Assembly: GCF_021191705.1 (NCBI RefSeq)
Contig: NZ_JAIWPU010000004.1
Coordinates: 1-64,000 of the forward strand
Direction: 5' to 3'
Source: Proluteimonas flavola
Lineage (GTDB): Bacteria > Pseudomonadota > Gammaproteobacteria > Xanthomonadales > Xanthomonadaceae
DNA length: 64,000 nucleotides
Position 1 is the stretch's first letter. Each line of letters starts with the position of its first letter. Position numbers and translations under genes: made by a program. The notes below the pieces were generated by a model, which saw only the letters and a program-made list of their open reading frames with translations, had not been told where the DNA came from and made no database searches. Positions 45,622 to 52,737 of the stretch are shown here, in pieces.

Positions 45622-45867
45622 TCACGCATCAAATGTCGGATAAAGTATTTTGAGTTTGACGCGAGCATCCGCGCAGGTGAAGCGCCAGTTGACCTTGGCG
45701 TTGAGTTGATCGCGTTGGCAGGCGGCGACCTCGCGGCGCACCTTGTCGATGCAATCCAGACGCCGATTCAGGCATTGGCCAATCATCACATTGAGCTCAA
45801 TCTCGGCCATGTTCAGCCAACTGCCATGCTTGGGTGTGTAGACGAACTCGAAGCGATCCCACAGTGG
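45622..45867 (-). pseudogene. IS630 family transposase remnant (C-terminal end)
   Basis: About 81 codons of the DDE transposase C-terminus remain: RFEFVYTPKHGSWLNMAEIE (with the conserved final Glu of DDE), then QCLNRRLDCIDKVRREV and NAKVNWRFTCADARVKL. A stop codon precedes the fragment at 45868-45870 and the N-terminal two thirds are missing, so it cannot transpose. Confidence 0.85.
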
Positions 45868-46052
45868 TCAGCCTGACTGGGGACGGTCGCAGGTTCGCCC
45901 GGCGCCTCTGCTGCTAGATACAAGACTATTCCTACAAGGATAAGGGGCTTCCCCCGATTCCCATGAGCGATTTGATTCATCAGGTTTGTCGGGCAGATTG
46001 CGGCTGGTTGATCGCCGCGGCCTGCTTCACCCAACTTAATTCGGAGAATTCC

Positions 46053-46292
46053 ATGAAGAATCGTATGGGAAAGGTGGCAGCAGCGATCACCATCAGTCTC
46101 GCTTTGTCATCCGGGTCGGTTTTCGCGCAGGGCTTCCCTGGGCCATCGGAACCCTGCATCTACAATGGGCAGCAGGGTGTCGTTGAGACGAACCGCGGCC
46201 AGCGCCATTTCACTTGCTGGGAGGGCCAGTGGGAGTTCAGCTACGAGTGCTGGTACTCCGATGGTCCCGGCAGTTACTGCGTGATCCTCTGA
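46053..46292 (+). CDS. Small exported cysteine-containing protein
   Basis: This encodes 79 residues with a GGAGAATT site before the ATG. A Sec signal peptide (1-25, ending VFA-Q) is followed by 54 mature residues with four Cys, likely two disulfides, and many aromatic residues (FTCWEGQWEFSYECWYSDG). No family is recognised. It stands alone between the IS630 relic and a hairpin. Its GC content is intermediate. Confidence 0.65.
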   Translation: MKNRMGKVAAAITISLALSSGSVFAQGFPGPSEPCIYNGQQGVVETNRGQRHFTCWEGQWEFSYECWYSDGPGSYCVIL

Positions 46293-46308
46293 TAACGGAC
46301 CGTCTCCT

Positions 46309-46333
46309 AGGCCCGAGGTGATCACTCGGGCCT
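46309..46333. terminator. Hairpin after the small exported protein
   Basis: A 9-bp stem AGGCCCGAG / CTCGGGCCT lies 17 bp past the stop codon. There is no U-tract, so termination is possible but not strong. Confidence 0.5.
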
Positions 46334-46454
46334 GGGCTTGATGCGCAGCTAGCGGTGTCAGGATGTCAGGTTCACTTGAGGGAGGAAGGTCTTTAAAAGC
46401 CGTCGAACTGAGCGAGGTCGCGCCATATCGGACGCATGATGCCGTCGTCGGTCT

Positions 46455-47354
46455 CTACGGCGCCGCCGTTTCTTTCAGGAAATCCACGAATGCCCGCAGC
46501 GGTGAGGGCATGTGGCGGCGATCGTTGTAGTACAGGTACGGGCCTTCGAATGCCTGCCACCAGTCTTCGAGCACGGGCACCAGTTCGCCCCGGTCGAGCG
46601 ATGGCCGGAGGTGTTCTTCGAAGGTGTAGATGATCCCTACGCCTGCCACGGCGGCGCCCACCTCCAGGTCATGCGAGGACGAGAGCAGCGGTCCCTGCGG
46701 CGGCACCCGGATGGTGGTGCCCGCGCGCTCGAACTCCCACACGCCGAGCTTCCCGGTTTCGAAGCGATGGCCGATCAGGCGGTGGCCGAGCAGGTCGCTC
46801 GGGTGCACCGGCAGGCCGTGCTTCTGCAGATAGCCGGGCGAGGCCGCGGCGACGAAGCGCTGCCGTCGCGGGCCGATGGGCACGGCGATCATGTCCTTGG
46901 CCAGGCTTTCCTCGTAGCGCACGCCGGCGTCGTAGCCGGCGGCGACGATGTCGATGTGGGCGTTGTCCATCGCCACCTCCACGCTCACGCCGGGATACCG
47001 CGCCAGAAAGGCGGGAATGAGCCGCGGCAGCACAAAGCGCGCGGTCGGCACCGGCACGCTGAGTCGCAAGGTGCCCACCGGTCGCTGGGTGCTGTCGTCG
47101 AGATCGTTGAAGGCGGCGTCGATCTCGTCCAGGGCCGGGCGCAGACGTTCGAGCAGGCGGGCGCCGGCTTCGGTCGGGGTGACGCTGCGGGTGGTGCGGT
47201 TGAGCAGCCGCACGCCGAGCTCGGCTTCGAGGCGGCGGATGCTGTCGCTGACCGATGAGGCCGACAGGCCGCGCCGGTGCGCGGCGACCCGGAAGCCGCC
47301 GGCTTCGACCACGGCCGCGAACAGGGCGACGTAACTCAGATTGGGCTGGCGCAC
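46455..47354 (-). CDS. LysR family transcriptional regulator
   Basis: This encodes 299 residues, starting at GTG just before the helix-turn-helix (LSYVALFAAVVEAGGFRVAA, SASSVSDSIRRLEAELG). The effector-binding domain covers about 90-295 with YPGVSVEVAMDNAHIDIVA. The open frame upstream (to 47711) was not used, since it runs over the divergent SDR gene start. It is divergent from the SDR gene at 47509, its likely target. The C-terminal pattern resembles the LysR at 27648, suggesting common ancestry. Confidence 0.88.
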   Translation of the reverse strand: MRQPNLSYVALFAAVVEAGGFRVAAHRRGLSASSVSDSIRRLEAELGVRLLNRTTRSVTPTEAGARLLERLRPALDEIDAAFNDLDDSTQRPVGTLRLSVPVPTARFVLPRLIPAFLARYPGVSVEVAMDNAHIDIVAAGYDAGVRYEESLAKDMIAVPIGPRRQRFVAAASPGYLQKHGLPVHPSDLLGHRLIGHRFETGKLGVWEFERAGTTIRVPPQGPLLSSSHDLEVGAAVAGVGIIYTFEEHLRPSLDRGELVPVLEDWWQAFEGPYLYYNDRRHMPSPLRAFVDFLKETAAP

Positions 47355-47508
47355 GCGCGGGCGTCCTCCTGGTGACGATTGTGCGACTGACCGTACGCCG
47401 CATCCGTCTTTATACGGCTTATCGGAAGCGATCAGGCGGTCGACACTCCTGTGACCGCGGCAGCCCGGCCTGCCGGGCCGCGGACCACCACATCGAGAGG
47501 GTCGCACC

Positions 47509-48564
47509 ATGACGAAGATTCGAATGACGCCGCAGTCGAGCGGCGAACGCACGCAGCGCAGCGGGTTGCTGGCGCTGGGCCTGCTGCTGGGCGGCGTGTT
47601 CCAGGTGGGCAACGCCTTCGCGCAGAGCGCGCCGAAGCCGGACTGGAACACCGCCGATATCCCGTCGCAGGCAGGCCGCATCTTCCTGGTGACCGGCGGT
47701 ACCAGCGGCATGGGCTACGAGGATGCCAAGGCGCTGGCCGGCGCCGGCGCGCGCGTGGTCATCGCCGCCCGCAACCCGGCGCGGGGCGAGGCGGCCATCG
47801 CGCGCATCCGCGAGGCGCATCCCGTGGCCCAGGTGGCGTTCGAGGCGGTGGACCTGGCCGATCTCGCCTCGGTGCGGGCGCTGGGCGCGCGCCTCAACAC
47901 GACGCTGCCGCGCCTCGACGGCCTGATCAACAATGCGGCGATCATGGCGCCGCCCGAGCGCACCACATCGGCCGACGGTTTCGAGGCGCAGCTGGCCACC
48001 AATTACCTGGGCCACTTCGCGCTGACGGCCGAGGTGCTGCCCCTGCTGCGCAAAAGCGATGCCGCGCGCGTGGTCACCCTGTCCAGCATCGCCGCCGCCC
48101 GCGGCCGCATCGATTTCGACGATCTGCAATCCGAGCGCGCCTACGATCCGTATGCGGCCTATGCCCAGTCCAAGCTGGCGGGCCTGATGTTCGCGTTCGA
48201 ACTGCAGCGGCGCAGCGAGGCGGAAGGCTGGGGCATCCAGAGCTTTGCCGCGCATCCGGGCGTCGCGGTCACGGAACTGATCGAACGCGGCCCGGGCCTG
48301 GACAGCGCGTTCGGACGCAACTGGGCCAGGGATCGCGATCAGTACCACTCGCCTGCCCAGGGCGCCTTGTCCACGCTGTACGCCGCCACTGCGGTCGAGG
48401 CGCAGGCCGGGCAGTACTACGGCCCGGCCGGCGACGACGAACGGCGTGGACCGCTCGGTCTCGCCACGGTGCCCGCCGCTGCGCGGGATGCGGACACGGC
48501 GGCCCGCCTGTGGTCGGTCAGCGAAGACCTCACCGGCGCACGTTTCCCGTCGCGGAAACGCTGA
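47509..48564 (+). CDS. SDR family oxidoreductase with N-terminal signal-like segment
   Basis: This encodes 351 residues. The Rossmann domain starts at residue 57 (FLVTGGTSGMGYEDAK), with NNAAIMAPPE, the Ser in TLSSIAAARG and YxxxK as YAQSK. It resembles retinol-dehydrogenase/WW-oxidoreductase-like SDRs. Ahead of it, residues 17-39 form a hydrophobic segment ending NAFAQS, like a Sec signal peptide, which is unusual for a nucleotide-dependent enzyme. Its divergent LysR neighbour probably regulates it. Confidence 0.88.
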   Translation: MTKIRMTPQSSGERTQRSGLLALGLLLGGVFQVGNAFAQSAPKPDWNTADIPSQAGRIFLVTGGTSGMGYEDAKALAGAGARVVIAARNPARGEAAIARIREAHPVAQVAFEAVDLADLASVRALGARLNTTLPRLDGLINNAAIMAPPERTTSADGFEAQLATNYLGHFALTAEVLPLLRKSDAARVVTLSSIAAARGRIDFDDLQSERAYDPYAAYAQSKLAGLMFAFELQRRSEAEGWGIQSFAAHPGVAVTELIERGPGLDSAFGRNWARDRDQYHSPAQGALSTLYAATAVEAQAGQYYGPAGDDERRGPLGLATVPAAARDADTAARLWSVSEDLTGARFPSRKR

Positions 48565-48626
48565 TCGCACGTCTCAGAACAGGTTCTCAGGATTCCGTCG
48601 CGATACGCACCCCGGGCAGCCGCCGC

Positions 48627-49973
48627 ATGACTCGAACCACGCCATCCACATCCCGTCGTCCGCGCCTGCTTCAGGACGCACTCAACCTGCGACACGGGGA
48701 GCTCGGGCCGGTGCTGATCGCCGCGCTGTTCTTCTTCTGCGTGCTGACCGCACTGATGCTGCTGCGGCCGGCGCGCGATGCGCTGGGCATGGCGCGCGGC
48801 ATCGAAAGCATCCGCTGGCTGTTCATCGGCACGGCGGTGGTCACGCTGGCGGTGAATCCGGTGTTCGGCTGGCTGGTCAGCCGGCTGCGGCGGCTGCAGT
48901 TCATCGGCGCGACCTACGGCTTCTTCGTGGCGAGCCTGGTGGGTTTCTGGGCGCTGCTGGTGTTCGCGCCCGACGCCGTGGGCGATCGCAGCGGGCAGGT
49001 GTTCTTCGTCTGGTTCAGCGTGTTCAACCTGTTCGTGACCATGGTGTTCTGGGCGCTGCTGGCCGATCGCTTCAGCAGCGACCAGGGCAAGCGGTTCTTC
49101 GCGTTGATCTCGATCGGCGGCACGCTGGGCGCGATCTTCGGGCCGTGGCTCACCTCGCGACTGGCCGAGCCGCTGGGCACGCCCAGCCTGCTGCTGGTGG
49201 CTGGCGCGTTCCTGTTGCTGGCGCTGGTGGCCGCATGGCTGCTAGTGCGCGTGGTGCCCGATCGCGCGGCCGATCGCGCGGCCGATGCCACGGCCGGTGT
49301 CGTCGCCGGGGCCGAGCGTATCGGCGGCAGTGCGTGGGCGGGCCTGCGCGCGGTCGTGCGCTCGCCGTATCTGAGCGGGATCGCCGGCTACGTGTTGCTG
49401 ATGACGGTGATGGCGACGCTGGTCTACTTCACCCGTTTGCAGATGGTGGCGGCGGTCGCCGACGACACCGACGCGCGCGCGGCGCTGCTCGGCAGCATCG
49501 ACATGTGGACGCAGGTCGCGGTGCTGGTGCTGCAGCTCACGCTCACCGGACGGCTCATCCGGCGCTTCGGCCTCGGCGTGGCGCTGGCGATCCTGCCGGT
49601 CGCCACCGCGCTCGGCTTCATCGGCCTGGCGATCTACGGCTCGTTCGTGGTGCTGATCCTGCTCGAAGCGACCAACCGCGCCGTGCAGCGCGGCATCACC
49701 CGACCGGCGCGCGAAGCCCTGTTCACCGTCGCCAGCCGCGAGGACAAATACAAGGCCAAGGCCTTCATCGACACCTTCGTCTACCGCGCCGGCGACGTGG
49801 CCGGCGCGCAGACCGAAGGCCTGCTCGGCCGGCTGGGCCTGGCGATGGGCGGCCTGGTCAGCGTGGTGCTGCCGCTCGCGCTGCTGTGGGCGGCGCTGGC
49901 GCTGTGGCTGGGCCGGGCCCAGGAACGCGAAGCCGGCGCGGCGGATGTGTCCGGGGTCACGCGGATCCGTTAG
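48627..49973 (+). CDS. Multi-helix transporter, NTP/NDP antiporter (MFS) type
   Basis: This encodes 448 residues with about 12 transmembrane helices. Blocks such as LLRPARDALGMARGIESIRW, FNLFVTMVFWALLADRF and FALISIGGTLGAIFGP resemble the bacterial relatives of plastid/rickettsial ATP/ADP antiporters annotated as MFS transporters. These free-living forms have unknown substrates. A conserved late block is KYKAKAFIDTFVYRAGDVAG. It is 62 bp after the SDR gene, with a GAACAGGTTC repeat between, so co-transcription is possible. A GC hairpin at 50030-50051 may end the message. Confidence 0.85.
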   Translation: MTRTTPSTSRRPRLLQDALNLRHGELGPVLIAALFFFCVLTALMLLRPARDALGMARGIESIRWLFIGTAVVTLAVNPVFGWLVSRLRRLQFIGATYGFFVASLVGFWALLVFAPDAVGDRSGQVFFVWFSVFNLFVTMVFWALLADRFSSDQGKRFFALISIGGTLGAIFGPWLTSRLAEPLGTPSLLLVAGAFLLLALVAAWLLVRVVPDRAADRAADATAGVVAGAERIGGSAWAGLRAVVRSPYLSGIAGYVLLMTVMATLVYFTRLQMVAAVADDTDARAALLGSIDMWTQVAVLVLQLTLTGRLIRRFGLGVALAILPVATALGFIGLAIYGSFVVLILLEATNRAVQRGITRPAREALFTVASREDKYKAKAFIDTFVYRAGDVAGAQTEGLLGRLGLAMGGLVSVVLPLALLWAALALWLGRAQEREAGAADVSGVTRIR

Positions 49974-50528
49974 GCCTGTTGCGGGTGCGGTCGGCGTTCG
50001 ACACGCGGCGCTCGCGCATCGCAAACGCAATCGCCGCCCGAAGGCGGCGATCGTGTACCGGTCGGGCAGCAGACCGGCGCTGCGCGCCTCGTAGCGAGCG
50101 TTCGTGTGCCACACGCTGCATCGCCTCGTGCCTGACGGCACCTGCGCCCTGAAGCACGTCGCGGTCGTTGAACTCCAGCGGCCGGTCCACGCTGTTCTTC
50201 GCCGAAATCCAGAACAAGCTGCGGTACGCGGTCACCCGGAAGACGGCGGCCGAACTCATCGTCGCCCGTGCGGACGCCGCCCTATCTCCGAATAGTTCGT
50301 TCAGCTTCAACCTCGCCGTCCGCATAGATCGCGGACAGGTGTTTGTTGAGGGTGGGCACCGTGACGTTGAACAGCTCTGCCATCTGTCGCTGCGTCAGCC
50401 ATGCCGACTCACCATGCAGCCGCACCTGGATGCGCGTCTGCGCATCCTCGGTGCGATACGGGATCGGATCGGACGGGGTCATGTTCCGATCTTCCGTGCG
50501 CATGTGGCGTCCCTGGCCCTGGCGTGCA
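49974..50528. other. Intergenic region with rhuM relic
   Basis: No intact gene. It contains a perfect 9-bp hairpin at 50030-50051 (ATCGCCGCC-CGAA-GGCGGCGAT) that may end the transporter transcript, and the disrupted rhuM pieces at 50085-50482. Confidence 0.6.
50085..50482 (-). pseudogene. RhuM family gene remnant, internally rearranged
   Basis: Three RhuM-like pieces are recognisable. The minus strand encodes the N-terminal part (RLHGESAWLTQRQMAELFNV, ending ERTIRR then a stop at 50282) and a C-terminal part (PLEFNDRDVLQGAGAVRHEA, about 50180-50090, then a frameshift). The piece that should lie between them (FFAEIQNKLRYAVTRKTAAE then LIVARADA) is on the plus strand at about 50195-50283. The gene is dead by inversion, deletion and frameshift. 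Confidence 0.6.
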
Positions 50529-52508
50529 TCAGAACAGCGCGCCCTGGCTCGGCGGCGATTCGGGCGCGCGCTGTGCGGGTGGAGAAGACAGCGCCTCCGG
50601 CGCGCCCAGCCGCCAGCCCAGCCCCGACCAGCGGCTGGCGTGCCGCGCCAGTGCATCGGTGACGACGTCGGCGCGGGCGGCGATGTGCAGCGCGCTGCGG
50701 GCGCGGGTCATGCCGGTGTAGACGAGTTCGCGCGACAGCACGCGGTTGAAGCGCTCGGGCAGCACCAGCCAGACCTCGTCGAACTCCGAGCCCTGCGCCT
50801 TGTGCACGGTCATCGCGAACGCGCTGTCGTGCGCGGGCAGGGCGGCGGGATGGAAGGGGCGCGGATGCTGCGGGTCGTCGCCGGGGAACCAGGCCATGAC
50901 GGCGCCGGTGCCGTCGGTCAGACAGATGCCGATGTCGCCGTTGAACAGGCGGTGGCGGTAGCTGTTCTCCGTGACCAGCAACAGACGGCCGTGGAAGTAG
51001 CCCGGCCCGGCACCGCGGCGCGTATTGCCGCCCAGCAGTTCTTCGATGCGCGCGTTGAGTCCGCGTGCGCCCTGCGGCCCCTCGCGCATCGCGGTGAGGA
51101 TGCGCAGGCGGCCGGCGAGCGCGAGCGCTTGTCCGGGGTCGGTGGTCCCGGCGAGTGCGGTCCAGTGCGCGAGCAGATGCTCGCGGTGCGCGGCCAGCGG
51201 GTCGGACTGGCCTTCGTGGAAGTGCACGCCTGCGAGTTCGCCGGTCCGCAGCAGCGACAGCGCGGTGCCGGCATCGCCTTCGCGCACGGCGGTGGCGAGC
51301 GGCGCGAGATCCAGGGCGGCGCTCTGGCGGTAGCCGCGTTGCAGGTGGATGCGGCGGCCGGGGAATTGTGCGCCGTCATTCCCGCCTGCGCGGGAATGAC
51401 GAGCCAAGGCAGGTGAAGCCGAAGTCGCTGGGCCCCGGCCTGCGCCGGGGCGACGAGCCAGCATGCCGAGCAAGGCTTGCAATGCGTCGGCGTCGTCAGC
51501 GGCGATGTCGGTGCCGTCGCCGGCCGCGCGCAGGATGCCGCTGAGCACGTCGCCGGCCTCGACCGAAGGCAGCTGGTCGGGATCGCCGAGCAGCACGAGG
51601 CGCGCGCCGTCGGCGACGGCGTCGACCAGCTTGGCCATCAGCGGCAGGTCGATCATCGAGGCTTCGTCGACGACGACGACATCGAACGGCAGCGGGTTGT
51701 CGGCATGGTGGCGGAAGCGCGGACTGTCGGGAATCGTGCCGAGCAGGCGGTGCAGCGTGGTGCCGGCAGTGGGCAATGGGCCGAGCAGCGCGGCATCGAT
51801 ACCGGAAGCGGCCAGCGCCTGCACGGCCTTGCGCACGCTCTCGGCCATGCGCTCGGCGGCGCGGCCGGTCGGTGCGGCGAGCGCGATGCGCGGCACCGGA
51901 TTTCCGGCCTGCTGCGCCTGCGCGGCGAGCAGCACGAGCAGGCGTGTGATCGTGGTGGTCTTGCCGGTACCGGGACCACCGGTGACGAGCACGAGGTTGT
52001 GACGCAGCGCGACCGCGGCGGCGCGGGCCTGCAGGTCCTTACCGGTGCCGGCATCGGGAAAGAGCCCTGCGAACAGCGGCGCCAACGCGTCGGTGGCTTC
52101 CGTTTCCGGCGCTTGTGCACCGATACGACGCAGACCGAGCGCGAGACGGCGCTCGTACTCGCGATAGCGGCGCAGGTAGAGCAGGCCATGTTCGAACACC
52201 AGCGGTGTGTCGGCGATGGATTCGGCGTCGCCGTCGCCGGGTTGCGAGATCCACGGAGAGGCTTCCAACGCCGCGCGCCAGGTGTCGGGCGAGGGCCAGT
52301 CGATGTCGGCGTCGACGAGGCGCTGCGGCGCGGCAGGATCGAAGCCGGCGTGGCCGTTGGTGACGGCGAGGGACGCGAGCGCGGCGGCGGCGAGCACGGT
52401 GTCGGGCGTCGCGGGATCGAGGCGACGCAGCGATTGCGCGAGCGCGTTGTCGAGCGTGCGCAGGGCGCCGGCCTCGCGGAGGCTTTGGAGGAGGACGGGG
52501 GTGCTCAT
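50529..52508 (-). CDS. recD: Exodeoxyribonuclease V alpha subunit RecD
   Basis: RecD is the 5'-3' helicase motor of RecBCD, which processes double-strand ends for recombination. The 659 residues contain Walker A VTGGPGTGKTTTITRLL (near 180), Walker B VDEASMIDLPLM, LLGDPDQLPSVEAG, and C-terminal FAMTVHKAQGSEFDEV and ELVYTGMTRAR. About residues 348-380 are an insertion that translates two dispersed palindromic repeats (RRPGAGRG and RHSRAGGNDG); the frame is kept. The start MSTPVLLQSL follows the 229-bp gap after recB. It works with recB and recC just upstream. Confidence 0.93.
   Translation of the reverse strand: MSTPVLLQSLREAGALRTLDNALAQSLRRLDPATPDTVLAAAALASLAVTNGHAGFDPAAPQRLVDADIDWPSPDTWRAALEASPWISQPGDGDAESIADTPLVFEHGLLYLRRYREYERRLALGLRRIGAQAPETEATDALAPLFAGLFPDAGTGKDLQARAAAVALRHNLVLVTGGPGTGKTTTITRLLVLLAAQAQQAGNPVPRIALAAPTGRAAERMAESVRKAVQALAASGIDAALLGPLPTAGTTLHRLLGTIPDSPRFRHHADNPLPFDVVVVDEASMIDLPLMAKLVDAVADGARLVLLGDPDQLPSVEAGDVLSGILRAAGDGTDIAADDADALQALLGMLARRPGAGRGPATSASPALARHSRAGGNDGAQFPGRRIHLQRGYRQSAALDLAPLATAVREGDAGTALSLLRTGELAGVHFHEGQSDPLAAHREHLLAHWTALAGTTDPGQALALAGRLRILTAMREGPQGARGLNARIEELLGGNTRRGAGPGYFHGRLLLVTENSYRHRLFNGDIGICLTDGTGAVMAWFPGDDPQHPRPFHPAALPAHDSAFAMTVHKAQGSEFDEVWLVLPERFNRVLSRELVYTGMTRARSALHIAARADVVTDALARHASRWSGLGWRLGAPEALSSPPAQRAPESPPSQGALF
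51374..51456. repeat. Two palindromic repeats inside recD
   Basis: Element 1 (51374-51401) has perfect 12-bp arms CGTCATTCCCGC/GCGGGAATGACG. Element 2 (about 51424-51456) has arms around CCCCGGC-CTGC-GCCGGGG, and its left flank GAAGTCGCTGGGCCCCGGCC is identical to the intergenic copy at 59861. Both stay in the recD frame. Confidence 0.9.
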
Positions 52509-52540
52509 GGGGCGACAGCCGGACAAATCGCGGCGAACCG

Positions 52541-52696
52541 CCCCTTCCCCCGCACGCGGGGGAAGGTTGGGATGGGGGCGAGGGGTCCGATTGCGGAGAA
52601 CACGGGCTCGTCCCGGGAGTTCTGGCGGATGGCGATTTCCTCAGAGGGCTGATGGTTTGCCCCCCCCCAACCCTTCCCCGCAAGCGTGGAAGGGCT
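52541..52696. repeat. Pair of inverted GCCCTTCCCC repeats between recB and recD
   Basis: The units at 52541-52579 and 52660-52696 are in opposite orientation, each with its own hairpin. They separate recB from recD within what is otherwise a continuous recC-recB-recD order. Confidence 0.75.
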
Positions 52697-52737
52697 CTGA
52701 TCCTGCGCGTGCTCGAAATGGATTGAGCGCCCGTCAC

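Noticed and set aside
45622-45867. Intact insertion sequence
   Set aside because: Only the C-terminal third of an IS630 transposase is present; no terminal repeats or full gene were found.
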